Shown here piece by piece: positions 19,378 through 28,732 of a stretch of 64,000 bases of DNA (position 1 is the stretch's first letter; each line of letters opens with the position of its first letter). Below the pieces are notes generated by a model that made no database searches, was not told the origin of the DNA, and worked only from the letters and a program-made list of their open reading frames with translations. A program made the translations under genes and the position numbers. The DNA comes from Clostridia bacterium (lineage in GTDB: Bacteria > Bacillota > Clostridia > UBA1381), in NCBI GenBank assembly GCA_026418715.1, contig JAOAAV010000062.1:37862-101861 (forward strand). The letters are read 5' to 3'.

Positions 19378-20542
19378 ATACGGAGAAATTATCCTGAAGG
19401 GATTAAACAGACCCGTATTTGAGAATATTCTTGTCAAAAACATAAAGAACGCCTTGAAAAATATTGATAATATCAGTGTTCGCAAGGCGCAGGCGACAAT
19501 TTATATCGAGGCGGAGAATGAGAATAAAATTGACCTTTTGGTTGAACGGCTTGCAAAAGTTTTTGGGATTGTGTCAATTGCAAGAGCTGCGGTTGTAGAG
19601 AAGGACATGGAAACGATAAAACAGGCTGCTCTTTCCTATTGCAGTTATCGCCTCGATGCGGGTATTCGATTTAAGGTTGAGGCAAAACGGGCGGACAAAG
19701 GCTTTGCGCTAAAATCCCCTGAAATATGCACGGAGGTTGGCGGATATTTGCTAGAAAATAATCCTAAGCTGATTGTGGACGTGCATAATCCCGACACTGT
19801 GGTAAAGGTGGAAATCCGAGATTTTGGTGCTTATATTTACTGTGAGGAGGATAAGCGTGCAGGGCAGGGCGGTATGCCCATAGGAACGGGAAGCAGAGCA
19901 ACGCTTCTTTTGTCGGGAGGAATTGATAGTCCGGTTGCGGGTCATATGATTGCAAAGCGAGGCGTTGAAATTGATGCTGTCAATTTTTTCAGCTATCCGT
20001 ATACAAGCGAAAGAGCCAAAGAAAAGGTCGTTGAATTGGCTCAAATCATAGCACAGTATACGTCGAAAATCAATCTCCATATTGTTCCGTTTACGGATAT
20101 ACAATTGGAAATAAGAGATAAATGTCCAGAGGAGCATATGACCTTGATTATGCGAAGATTTATGATGAGAATAGCGGAAAAAATTGCCGCAAAGAATAAG
20201 TCTTTGGCACTTGTTACGGGAGAGAGCGTGGGTCAGGTGGCAAGCCAGACAATGGCGGCATTAAACGTTACAAATGCGGTGGTTGATATGCCTGTTCTCC
20301 GCCCGCTGATAGGTATGGACAAAGAGGAAATTATTGCAAGGGCAAGAGAAATAGGCACGTTTGAAACATCTATTCTCCCATATGAGGATTGCTGCACTGT
20401 GTTTACTCCAAAGCATCCGACTACAAACCCTAAAATAAGCTCAATTGAAAAGTCGGAAAGTGTGCTTGACGTTGATGCACTTGTCGATGAAGCAATGCAG
20501 AGTATTGAAACAATGGTTGTGTATCCTCAGGCGGATTTTTGA
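19355..20542 (+). CDS. thiI: tRNA 4-thiouridine synthetase ThiI
   Basis: 395 aa: N-terminal ferredoxin-like and THUMP RNA-binding domains (1-165), then the PP-loop ATPase with LLLSGGIDSPVAGHMIAKRG. It ends after the ATPase domain with no rhodanese domain, the short form usual in Firmicutes, which takes sulfur directly from a dedicated cysteine desulfurase. The start lies inside the desulfurase gene, with AGGGGAAGAA upstream. Confidence 0.95.
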   Translation: MKEIIMVKYGEIILKGLNRPVFENILVKNIKNALKNIDNISVRKAQATIYIEAENENKIDLLVERLAKVFGIVSIARAAVVEKDMETIKQAALSYCSYRLDAGIRFKVEAKRADKGFALKSPEICTEVGGYLLENNPKLIVDVHNPDTVVKVEIRDFGAYIYCEEDKRAGQGGMPIGTGSRATLLLSGGIDSPVAGHMIAKRGVEIDAVNFFSYPYTSERAKEKVVELAQIIAQYTSKINLHIVPFTDIQLEIRDKCPEEHMTLIMRRFMMRIAEKIAAKNKSLALVTGESVGQVASQTMAALNVTNAVVDMPVLRPLIGMDKEEIIARAREIGTFETSILPYEDCCTVFTPKHPTTNPKISSIEKSESVLDVDALVDEAMQSIETMVVYPQADF

Positions 20543-20558
20543 GAAAAGGGGTATTTTA

Positions 20559-21800
20559 ATGAATGCTGAAATTATATCCGTAGGAACGGAGCTTTTGCTT
20601 GGAGAAATTTTAAATACCGATGCGCAGTTTTTGGCGCGGGAACTTTCGGAGATAGGAATTGGTGTATACCATCAGACAGTTGTGGGTGACAATTATAATA
20701 GACTAAAAGCCGCGGTTGAAACTGCGCTTTCAAGATGTGATATAGTAATTGCGTCCGGAGGTTTGGGACCAACACCCGATGATATAACAAAAGAGGTTTT
20801 GGCGGAGTGTATGGGGGAAAAGCTAGTGCTGGATCAGGAAAGCTTAGAGAGTATAAGAACCTTCTTTAAAAAAATCGGGCGCGAAATGGTTAAAATGAAT
20901 GAAAAGCAGGCATATATGCCTGAGCATTGCATAATTTTAAAAAATCATCATGGTACCGCTCCGGGCTGTATTATAGAAAAAAACGGAAAGGTTGTTATTA
21001 TGCTACCGGGGCCTCCGTCCGAGCTTAAGCCTATGTATATCGAGTCTGTAAAGCCTTATTTGCAAAAGAAATCGGACGTACTTCTTTATTCTAAGGTCTT
21101 GCAGATTTTCGGAATTGGGGAATCTGCAGTTGCCGAAAAGCTTAAGGATATGATGGAGAATATGAAAAATCCCACTCTTGCGCCATATGCGAAGGATGTG
21201 GGGGTTAGGCTGCGCATAACGGCGATGTGCAAAGATAAAGAAGAAGGAGAGGCAATGATTGCTCCGATAGAGGAAGAAATACGTACGCTTCTCGGAGATG
21301 CTGTTTACGGCATTGGGGAGCAGACACTTGCCGAGGTGGTTGTTGATGCGATTAAATCAAAGGGTCTTGTTATATCTGCTGCGGAAAGCTGTACGGGTGG
21401 TATGTTTGCTCAAATGATTACGGATATTGCAGGTGCGTCGTCTATTTTGAATGAAAGCATTGTTACGTATTCAAATGAGGCGAAGATAAAATATTTGGGC
21501 GTAAAGGAAAGCACGCTTAAAAAGTTCGGAGCGGTGAGCGAGCAGACCGCACGGGAAATGGCGGAAGGAATTTGCAGGCAATCGGGAGCGGATATAGGAG
21601 TAGGAATAACGGGAATAGCAGGACCTGATGGAGGAAGTGAGGAAAAGCCCGTGGGATTGGTATATGCGGGCATTTGTATGGGTGGTAAAACTATAGTGAA
21701 AAAGCTTATGTTGAGCGGGAACAGAGCAAAGATACGCTATGGAGCATGCCTTAACGCATTTGACATGATAAGGCATGAAATGTTGAAAAATTCATATTAA
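20559..21800 (+). CDS. cinA: CinA family nicotinamide-nucleotide amidase / competence-damage protein
   Basis: 413 aa from ATG 20559 (MNAEIISVGTELLLGEI) after GAAAAGGGG; the ORF-track start lies in thiI and is rejected. The N-terminal MoCF-like domain carries ASGGLGPTPDD; the C-terminal PncC amidase domain carries AAESCTGGMFAQ and GITGIAGPDGG. It is linked to NMN deamidation in pyridine nucleotide recycling. The cinA-recA pairing is conserved in Firmicutes. Confidence 0.95.
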   Translation: MNAEIISVGTELLLGEILNTDAQFLARELSEIGIGVYHQTVVGDNYNRLKAAVETALSRCDIVIASGGLGPTPDDITKEVLAECMGEKLVLDQESLESIRTFFKKIGREMVKMNEKQAYMPEHCIILKNHHGTAPGCIIEKNGKVVIMLPGPPSELKPMYIESVKPYLQKKSDVLLYSKVLQIFGIGESAVAEKLKDMMENMKNPTLAPYAKDVGVRLRITAMCKDKEEGEAMIAPIEEEIRTLLGDAVYGIGEQTLAEVVVDAIKSKGLVISAAESCTGGMFAQMITDIAGASSILNESIVTYSNEAKIKYLGVKESTLKKFGAVSEQTAREMAEGICRQSGADIGVGITGIAGPDGGSEEKPVGLVYAGICMGGKTIVKKLMLSGNRAKIRYGACLNAFDMIRHEMLKNSY

Positions 21801-21807
21801 AAAATTA

Positions 21808-21836
21808 TTGAACATTGCGTATTTCTGATATATAAT
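21808..21836 (+). promoter_or_regulatory. recA promoter
   Basis: TTGAAC, 17 bases, TATAAT: a near-perfect sigma-A promoter directly behind cinA, about 65 bases before the recA ATG. Confidence 0.85.
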
Positions 21837-21852
21837 TAGTAGCATGAATGAA

Positions 21853-21864
21853 GAACGTTTGTTT
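21853..21864 (+). promoter_or_regulatory. Probable LexA (SOS) box of recA
   Basis: GAACGTTTGTTT matches the Gram-positive LexA operator GAAC-N4-GTTC at 7 of 8 fixed positions. It lies 16 bases after the -10 box, where a bound repressor would block initiation or early elongation. Confidence 0.7.
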
Positions 21865-21900
21865 TAAACTGATATTAGCGGAAAGGTCAAGGAAGATATT

Positions 21901-22998
21901 ATGGCAGATAAAAAGCAAACCTTGGACAAAGCCTATATTGTAGAGAAGAAAATTGATGAAGAGGAAAAAAAGAAGGCTCTTGAAAATGTGTTCAGCGTAA
22001 TAGAAAAGCATTATGGAAAAGGCAGCATTATGAAATTGGGAGACAACCCTGCGTCAAATGTTGAAGTGATTCCTACAGGGGCGCTTACACTGGATATTGC
22101 GCTTGGCATAGGCGGCGTTCCAAAAGGACGTGTGGTTGAGATATACGGTCCCGAATCATCAGGCAAAACCACGGTTGCACTCCACATTGTTGCAGAGGCG
22201 CAGAAAATGGGTGGAGAGGCGGCATTTATTGATGCGGAGCACGCTCTTGATCCTGTATATGCTCAGAAGCTTGGTGTGGATATTGATAATCTTATCGTGG
22301 CACAGCCGGATACGGGAGAGCAAGCTCTTGAAATTGCCGAGGCATTGGTAAGGAGCGGAGCGATTGATGTTGTTGTTATAGATTCCGTCGCCGCATTGGT
22401 GCCGCAGGCAGAAATCATGGGAGATATGGGGGATTCCCATGTCGGTCTTTTGGCACGCTTGATGTCGCAAGCATTGAGAAAGCTCACCGCAATCACCAAC
22501 AAATCAGGAACGGTTGTTATTTTTATAAATCAGCTCAGGGAAAAGGTGGGTGTTTCATACGGAAATCCGGAAGTCACGACAGGAGGCCGTGCACTTAAGT
22601 TCTTTTCCTCTGTACGCCTTGACGTGAGAAGACAAGAGGTTTTAAAAAGCGGCACCGAACTTGTCGGAAACAGGACAAAGGTGAAGGTTGTAAAAAACAA
22701 ATTGGCGCCGCCGTTTAAGGAGGCGGAGTTTGATATTTTATACGGTGAGGGAATATCAAAAGAAGGAAATATTCTGGATGTTGCCGTAGCTATGGATATT
22801 ATAAAGAAAAGCGGCTCGTGGTTTTCCTATAACGGCGAGAAGCTGGGACAGGGAAGAGATAACATAAGAAAGTACATGAAGGAAAATCCTGAATTTGCCG
22901 CCGATATTGACAGGCAGGTAAGGGAGCTTCTAAAATCAGGCTCTAACATAAAAATATGTGAAAGTGACGAAAAAGAAGAACAAAAAAGTGAAGAATAA
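21901..22998 (+). CDS. recA: Recombinase RecA
   Basis: 365 aa. It has Walker [10 protein letters not shown], the MAW-region [15 protein letters not shown], Walker [13 protein letters not shown], loop L2 with [15 protein letters not shown], and an acidic C-terminal tail. The N-terminal extension ([25 protein letters not shown]) is longer than in E. coli. It forms strand-exchange filaments and triggers LexA self-cleavage. Start after GGAAAGGTCAAGG. Has its own promoter and SOS box. Confidence 0.98.
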   Translation: MADKKQTLDKAYIVEKKIDEEEKKKALENVFSVIEKHYGKGSIMKLGDNPASNVEVIPTGALTLDIALGIGGVPKGRVVEIYGPESSGKTTVALHIVAEAQKMGGEAAFIDAEHALDPVYAQKLGVDIDNLIVAQPDTGEQALEIAEALVRSGAIDVVVIDSVAALVPQAEIMGDMGDSHVGLLARLMSQALRKLTAITNKSGTVVIFINQLREKVGVSYGNPEVTTGGRALKFFSSVRLDVRRQEVLKSGTELVGNRTKVKVVKNKLAPPFKEAEFDILYGEGISKEGNILDVAVAMDIIKKSGSWFSYNGEKLGQGRDNIRKYMKENPEFAADIDRQVRELLKSGSNIKICESDEKEEQKSEE

Positions 22999-23038
22999 GG
23001 GAATATTGAATAAAAATACGGGAAATTTAAAAATGTTG

Positions 23039-23067
23039 TTGACGCATAAACTTTTTTTTAGTATGCT
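23039..23067 (+). promoter_or_regulatory. Predicted promoter of ptsH
   Basis: TTGACG, 17 bases, TATGCT in the 161-base recA-ptsH gap; the leader would be about 85 bases. Confidence 0.55.
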
Positions 23068-23159
23068 ATTATAAAATAGTAGGGTTCGTTTGAGCACCAG
23101 ATATCGAATTTTTTACTTTGGTATATATCATGTATAATTTTATTGGGGGGGCATTTTTT

Positions 23160-23423
23160 ATGTTTTCAAAAGAAGTAGTTGTTCAAAATCAAGTAGGCCT
23201 GCATGCGAGACCGGCTACGTTTTTCATACAAAAAGCAAATGAATTCAAATCAAGCATTTGGGTGGAAAAGGAAGAGAGGAAGGTAAATGCAAAGAGCCTG
23301 CTTGGGGTGCTGTCTTTGGGCATAACGAAGGGAACTAGTATCACTATTATAGCCGACGGTGCCGATGAAGAAGAAGCTGTGAAAACATTGGTTGAATTAA
23401 TTGCCTCGAATTTTGTTGAATAA
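23160..23423 (+). CDS. ptsH: Phosphocarrier protein HPr
   Basis: 87 aa from ATG 23160 (MFSKEVVVQNQVGLHARPA) after a run of seven G. The phosphorylated histidine is in GLHARPA, and the regulatory serine (Ser46 position) is in AKSLLGVLSLGI, so it can serve both sugar transport and catabolite control. The His is present, so it is not a Crh-only protein. The tracked start 42 bases upstream has no binding site. It stands alone, without ptsI, between a promoter and a terminator. Confidence 0.93.
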   Translation: MFSKEVVVQNQVGLHARPATFFIQKANEFKSSIWVEKEERKVNAKSLLGVLSLGITKGTSITIIADGADEEEAVKTLVELIASNFVE

Positions 23424-23444
23424 CTGGTGTGTTTGAAAAAATAG

Positions 23445-23482
23445 AGCAGAATTGCTTCGTGGGGGGTTCTGCTTTTGTTTTT
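23445..23482 (+). terminator. Terminator after ptsH
   Basis: AGCAGAA / TTCTGCT stem with a 15-base loop, followed by TTTGTTTTT. Confidence 0.7.
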
Positions 23483-23575
23483 AGAGGAAATAGGAGGGGA
23501 AGTTTCAGGGCTTTTGGCTATGGGACTTCTTTTTTGCGTATCTTGTGGAAAAATTTTTAAATTCCGGAGAGGCTT

Positions 23576-25438
23576 ATGTTTGATATTGAACAAGAGTTGA
23601 AAAATTTGCCTGATCAGCCGGGAGTATACATTATGCATTCGGCTGATGATGCCATTATTTATATCGGCAAGGCTAAGGTATTGAAAAATCGTGTCAGACA
23701 ATATTTTCAAAACAGTTCAAACCATACTCCGAAAGTGAGGGCTATGGTTTCAAATATTGCGTATTTTGAATATATTGTTACCGATTCTGAAATTGAAGCC
23801 TTGGTTCTTGAATGCAATTTGATAAAGAAACATAAACCGAGATATAATATACTTCTAAAGGATGACAAGCACTACCCGTATATTAAAGTTACCGTTAATG
23901 ATCCATATCCACGTATAATGATGACTCGCAGAATTTTAGATGACGGGGCTAGATATTTCGGCCCATATACGGGAAGCAATACGATTAGAAATACCTTGGA
24001 CGTTGTGCAAAATATTTTCAATCATCCCACCTGCCGCCGCAAATTTCCTGAAGATATAGGAAGAGGCAGACCATGTCTGAATTATCATATAAAAAAATGC
24101 TTTGCTCCATGTACGGGTAATGTGACGAAAGAACAATACAGAGAGATTTTTTTTGAAATTTGCTCGTTTTTGGAAGGAAAGCATACACAGCTTTTGCACA
24201 CTTTGGAGGAGGAGATGAAGCTTGCCTCCAATAAAATGGAATTTGAGCAGGCGGCAACACTGCGTGATAAAATCAATGCAATCAGAGCAATAGAGCAAAA
24301 GCAGAAGATTATAAATTCAAATAAACAGGTTGACGAGGATATTATCGCTTTCGAAAAGCTTGATGGTAAAGCCTTTGCGGAGGTATTTTTTGTACGTTCC
24401 GGCAAGGTGATAGGCAGAGAGAACTATAGAGTTGACAATGCTGCCGATATGAGTGACAATGAAATCATGACTGAGTTTGTGCAGCAATTCTATGCAAGGG
24501 CGGCATATATCCCGCAGATAATTTTACTCGAACATGACATTGATGATAAAGAACTTGTCAAAAGCTGGCTTGCTGAAAGAAGGGGAAAAAGTGTAACAAT
24601 TGAAGTGCCAAAGCGGGGAGAAAAGAAAAAGCTTGTGGAGCTTGTTAAAAAAAATGCAGGCATTGCGGCAGATAATTATAAAATAAACAAACTAAAAGAA
24701 GAGGAGAAGCATAATGTATTGGCAAAGCTTGCTGAGTGTCTTGGGCTTGAAAAGGAACCGGCAAGGATTGAAAGTTATGATATTTCCAATATTTCAGGTT
24801 CTGAAAACGTTGGAGCCATGGTTGTGTTTAGAAACGGGTTTCCGGACAGGCAAGCATACCGTAAATTCAAGATAAAGGGATTTGAAGGAGCCGACGATTA
24901 CGGCGCAATATGCGAGGTGCTGTACAGGCGTTTTAGAAGGGCATTGGAGGAGAACCGTCAAATTGAAACTGGTGAAATTACGGAATCTGAAGCGAGATTT
25001 TTGCCTCTTCCCGACGTTATTTTTGTCGATGGCGGCAAGGGACACGTCCGAGCCGCACAAACGCTTTTGGATGAAATAGGGATAGAAATTCCTGTTTTTG
25101 GAATGGTAAAGGACGATAAGCATCGAACAAGGGCAATGGTATCTCCAAACGGGGAAATTGAAATTTCAATGATAAGCAACGTATTTAATTTTATAACCCG
25201 AATACAGGACGAGGTGCATAAAACCGCCATAACCTATCACAGAGAACTGCATAGGAAAAATGCGGTAAAATCAGAATTGGATGGAATTCGAGGAATAGGC
25301 CCCAAAAAGAGAGCGGCGCTCCTGTCACATTTTAAGTCGGTGGAGAATATAAAAAATGCGGATATGGATGCGCTTTTGGAGGCTGTGGATAGAGTGTCGG
25401 CAGAAAATGTATGGAAATACTTTCATAACGAAGCATGA
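23576..25438 (+). CDS. uvrC: UvrABC excision nuclease subunit C
   Basis: 620 aa; ATG 23576 after CCGGAGAGG. It has the GIY-YIG nuclease domain (GVYIMHSADDAIIYIGKA), a UVR domain near 200-235 (EFEQAATLRDKINAI), the RNase H-like second nuclease domain (ESYDISNISGSENVGAMVVF, FVDGGKGH) and C-terminal helix-hairpin-helix GIRGIGPKKRAALL. It makes the two incisions around UvrA/UvrB-marked lesions. Confidence 0.97.
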   Translation: MFDIEQELKNLPDQPGVYIMHSADDAIIYIGKAKVLKNRVRQYFQNSSNHTPKVRAMVSNIAYFEYIVTDSEIEALVLECNLIKKHKPRYNILLKDDKHYPYIKVTVNDPYPRIMMTRRILDDGARYFGPYTGSNTIRNTLDVVQNIFNHPTCRRKFPEDIGRGRPCLNYHIKKCFAPCTGNVTKEQYREIFFEICSFLEGKHTQLLHTLEEEMKLASNKMEFEQAATLRDKINAIRAIEQKQKIINSNKQVDEDIIAFEKLDGKAFAEVFFVRSGKVIGRENYRVDNAADMSDNEIMTEFVQQFYARAAYIPQIILLEHDIDDKELVKSWLAERRGKSVTIEVPKRGEKKKLVELVKKNAGIAADNYKINKLKEEEKHNVLAKLAECLGLEKEPARIESYDISNISGSENVGAMVVFRNGFPDRQAYRKFKIKGFEGADDYGAICEVLYRRFRRALEENRQIETGEITESEARFLPLPDVIFVDGGKGHVRAAQTLLDEIGIEIPVFGMVKDDKHRTRAMVSPNGEIEISMISNVFNFITRIQDEVHKTAITYHRELHRKNAVKSELDGIRGIGPKKRAALLSHFKSVENIKNADMDALLEAVDRVSAENVWKYFHNEA

Positions 25439-25451
25439 AGAAGGTGGTTTT

Positions 25452-26258
25452 GTGTCTGATTTTGTACTGCATACAAACGGAAATTTAAAATACTATACCA
25501 TTGACAAATTTGACAAAACGGGGCTTGTTAAGCACTGCTTTTCTACAAGATGCGGAGGGGTCAGTTCGGGAATATACGAAAGTCTTAATTTAAAGCTTGA
25601 TTCCGATGATAAGCGAGAGAATGTGCTTGCTAATTTTAAAATAATTTGTGATGAAATTGATGTAAATTATCGAAATTTGGTATTTTCAAATCAGGTGCAC
25701 GATGATAAAATATATAAGGCTGATAAAAAGGACATAGGCAAGGGGATTTTTCGTGAAAGCGATATTTTAGGCATTGACGGTTTAATTTGTGGGGAGAGCC
25801 GAGTTCCTATCGTTACATTTTATGCAGATTGTGTGCCCTTATTTTTTTTAGATAAGGAAAATAAGGCGATAGGGCTTTCTCATTCGGGCTGGAAGGGAAC
25901 AGTCAAAAAAATTGCGAAAAAAACAATAGAAGCAATGATGAACGAATATGGGAGCAAAAGTGAGCATATTCTGGCTGCAATCGGGCCGTCTATAGGCAAA
26001 TGCCATTTCCAAGTCGGCGACGACGTTGCGGATGTCTTTTTGGAGGTTTTCGGCTTGGAAGTATTGGATAAGCGTGATGGAAAGTACCATGTGGATTTGA
26101 AAAAAGCAATTTTGATGCAGTTTGAAGAAATGGGAATACCCAAAAATAATATTGCCTGTGCCGACATATGTACTTATTGCAGGAGCGATCTTTTGTTTTC
26201 TCATAGAGCAACGGGCGGAAAACGCGGAGGTTTGGCGGCAATTATGGAGTTGATTTGA
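25452..26258 (+). CDS. pgeF: Peptidoglycan editing factor PgeF (laccase-domain family)
   Basis: 268 aa from GTG 25452, 5 bases after AAGGTGG and just past the uvrC stop; the tracked start lies inside uvrC. Family motifs: CFSTRCGGVSSGIYESLNL, VPIVTFYADCVPLFF, LSHSGWKGTVKKI and CTYCRSDLLFSHRA, holding the Cys/His metal ligands. These copper-free multicopper-oxidase-like proteins act as purine nucleoside phosphorylase/deaminases or edit muropeptide precursors (YfiH/YlmD). Confidence 0.93.
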   Translation: MSDFVLHTNGNLKYYTIDKFDKTGLVKHCFSTRCGGVSSGIYESLNLKLDSDDKRENVLANFKIICDEIDVNYRNLVFSNQVHDDKIYKADKKDIGKGIFRESDILGIDGLICGESRVPIVTFYADCVPLFFLDKENKAIGLSHSGWKGTVKKIAKKTIEAMMNEYGSKSEHILAAIGPSIGKCHFQVGDDVADVFLEVFGLEVLDKRDGKYHVDLKKAILMQFEEMGIPKNNIACADICTYCRSDLLFSHRATGGKRGGLAAIMELI

Positions 26259-26278
26259 TTTTGAAGGGAATAGGGTCT

Positions 26279-27838
26279 ATGAAAAGATGGTTTAGCCTTA
26301 TTTTAATATTGCTTTTGGCTGCGTGCAGGGGTGAGTATGCGTCCGAACCCGCACAGACGGATTTGAGCGGTGAGTTTGTCGTTAAGGAAAGCAGCAGTAT
26401 TATAAGAATACCTGTGTATTCGTTTGATACGTTTAATCCCATTGCAACAAATTCAACGTCCGTAGCCGATGCCATGCGCCTTATATATGAGCCGCTTTTT
26501 GAGATTGACAAAAATTTTAATACTAATCCCGTGCTTGCAAAGGGATATAATTTGTCATCAGACGGACTTAGGATTGAAATTTATTTGAGAGACGATGTAA
26601 ATTGGCATGACGGGACAAAATTTACGGCATATGATGTGGACTATACCGTAAAGTCAATTTTGCAGGGCAATTCTGTGTATAAAAGCAATTTGCAGGATGT
26701 TGCGGAATATAGGGTGCAGGGAAATTACACATATGTTTTTACGCTGAAACATCCGACTCCAAACTTTGAGGCTCTTTTGGATTTCCCGATTGTGCAGAAT
26801 AAAACGGGTATGTCTGTTGATGCGGATTATATTCCAATCGGTACGGGACCGTATATGTTCACGAGTGAAAACGCCGCCAAAAGAATTGTGCTTAAAGCAA
26901 ATGCAAACTGGCATGGAGGGAATGTAAATATTAAAAATATCTCAATTTTTCTTTTGAAGGATAAAGAAACGGCAGTATCTGCATTTGAGGCAAATGAGGT
27001 GGATTGTATTACAACCTCAGCTTTGAGTTTGAAAAAATATATGCCCAGAGGGAAGACGACACAATTTGATTATATTTCCAATGATATGACATATTTAGGA
27101 ATAAATTTTTTCAATTCGGTGCTGTGGGGAAGTTCAACGAGAAAGGCTATCAGCTGTTTGATAGATAAAAACACAATTGTATCGGGTATATTGTATGACA
27201 GGGGAGAGGCCGTTGACATCCCTGTAAATCCTTCAGCTTGGTACTATGATTCCCAAAGCAGGGTTTATACTTTTGATACGGCAAGGGCGGCGGAGCTTTT
27301 AGCCGCAGACGGCTGGGCTTTGTCGAGTGGAGTGTACACGAGAAATTTTAACGGTACGGTTCAGCCTCTGAAATTGGAGATACTCACAAATTCGGACAAT
27401 AAAGAAAAGGTAGATATTGCAAATAATATTGCTAAGACTTTTTCAGAAAACGGGATTTTAGCCACGGTGAAGGCTGTTTCGTTTTCGGAGTATCAATCTC
27501 TTATAAAGGAAAAACGGTTTGATTTGTTTGTGGGAGAAATTGTGATGCCGGATAATATGGATCCAAGCTTTTTATTAGGTTCGGGCGGAAATTACTTTAC
27601 CTACAGCAATCCGGAGATGGATGCATTGATTATGAGGATGGGAACAGTCCAGGGTAAAGACGCGCTCAAGCAGATGTATGTGCAATTTGGAGAACTTTTC
27701 AATAAAGAGATTCCCTTTATTCCGATTTTTTTCAGGAAGGAAAGCCTGATTTCCAATGCATCGGTGTCGGGAGAAGTAGAGCCGAGTTTTAGAAATGTTT
27801 ATAAGAATATTGCAAAGTGGTATGTATATAACAAGTGA
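26279..27838 (+). CDS. Peptide/nickel-type ABC transporter substrate-binding lipoprotein (SBP family 5)
   Basis: 519 aa from ATG 26279; the signal peptide MKRWFSLILILLLAAC ends in an LAAC lipobox, so it is a lipoprotein. The SBP_bac_5 fold is recognisable from IYEPLFEIDKNFNTNPVLA, LRDDVNWHDGTKFTAYDV and IPIGTGPYMFTSENA. No permease or ATPase genes lie next to it, so its transporter is encoded elsewhere. It overlaps the pgeF end only through the alternative TTG at 26255. It is followed by an RpiR regulator. Confidence 0.88.
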   Translation: MKRWFSLILILLLAACRGEYASEPAQTDLSGEFVVKESSSIIRIPVYSFDTFNPIATNSTSVADAMRLIYEPLFEIDKNFNTNPVLAKGYNLSSDGLRIEIYLRDDVNWHDGTKFTAYDVDYTVKSILQGNSVYKSNLQDVAEYRVQGNYTYVFTLKHPTPNFEALLDFPIVQNKTGMSVDADYIPIGTGPYMFTSENAAKRIVLKANANWHGGNVNIKNISIFLLKDKETAVSAFEANEVDCITTSALSLKKYMPRGKTTQFDYISNDMTYLGINFFNSVLWGSSTRKAISCLIDKNTIVSGILYDRGEAVDIPVNPSAWYYDSQSRVYTFDTARAAELLAADGWALSSGVYTRNFNGTVQPLKLEILTNSDNKEKVDIANNIAKTFSENGILATVKAVSFSEYQSLIKEKRFDLFVGEIVMPDNMDPSFLLGSGGNYFTYSNPEMDALIMRMGTVQGKDALKQMYVQFGELFNKEIPFIPIFFRKESLISNASVSGEVEPSFRNVYKNIAKWYVYNK

Positions 27839-27871
27839 GTTGTTCATGCACAAGCAAGCGAAGGTGATGAA

Positions 27872-28732
27872 ATGGATATCTTGTCTTATTTAAAAAGCAA
27901 TATGTCACAGTTTAGCAAAAGGCAAAGAATGATAGCGCAATATATTCTTGAAAGCTATGATCGAGCTGCATATATGACGGCGGCAAAATTAAGCGATGAG
28001 GTCGGAGTGAGCGAGTCTACGGTTGTGCGGTTTGCGGCTGAGCTGGGCTTTGACGGATATCAGAGCTTTCAAAAAATTTTGCAGGAAGTGACCAGAACTC
28101 AGCTTACATCTGTTCAGCGTATGGAGGTAGCATCAAGACGTATAGGAAATAGGGATATTTTAACGGATGTACTGAATTCGGATATAGACAAAATAGAAAA
28201 AACGCTGCAGGAGATTGACGGAGAAGAATTTAAAAATGCGGTAGCCGCCTTGTCCGAAGCAAAAAAGATATATATTATCGGAGCAAGAAGCGCGGCTTCT
28301 CTTGCTATGTTTGCCGGCTTTTACTTCAATCTGATTTTTGATGATGTAAGACTGATACAAACCACGAGTGCAAGTGATTTGTTTGAACAAATTCTTCGTG
28401 TGGACAAGGGTGATGTGGTGTTGGGTATAAGTTTCCCCAGGTACTCAAAAAGTACGATCAAAGCTCTTGAGTATGCGAAAGGGCGAGGAGCAATAGTTAT
28501 TGGGCTGACGGACGGCCAAAATTCCCCCATAGTAAAGGAGTCAACTTATTGCTTAATTGCTAAAAGCGATATGGAAGCTTTTGTCGATTCACTTGTTGCC
28601 CCGTTTAGTGTGCTAAATGCCTTGATTGTGGCTTTAGGTATGAACAGAAAGGATAAGGTTTTGGGTACATTTGAACAGCTTGAGCATATTTGGGATGCTT
28701 ACGGAGTGTATGATAAGCGTGCGGAGGAGTGA
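27872..28732 (+). CDS. MurR/RpiR family transcriptional regulator
   Basis: 286 aa. An N-terminal HTH_6 domain (FSKRQRMIAQYILESYDRAAYM, EVGVSESTVVRFAAELGFDGY) is joined to a C-terminal SIS sugar-phosphate-binding domain (KIYIIGARSAASLA, GDVVLGISFPRYSKSTIKAL). Such proteins sense phosphosugars such as MurNAc-6-P. The target here is not evident; the neighbouring solute-binding protein is a candidate. It ends in TGA overlapping the GTG of the next gene. Confidence 0.93.
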   Translation: MDILSYLKSNMSQFSKRQRMIAQYILESYDRAAYMTAAKLSDEVGVSESTVVRFAAELGFDGYQSFQKILQEVTRTQLTSVQRMEVASRRIGNRDILTDVLNSDIDKIEKTLQEIDGEEFKNAVAALSEAKKIYIIGARSAASLAMFAGFYFNLIFDDVRLIQTTSASDLFEQILRVDKGDVVLGISFPRYSKSTIKALEYAKGRGAIVIGLTDGQNSPIVKESTYCLIAKSDMEAFVDSLVAPFSVLNALIVALGMNRKDKVLGTFEQLEHIWDAYGVYDKRAEE

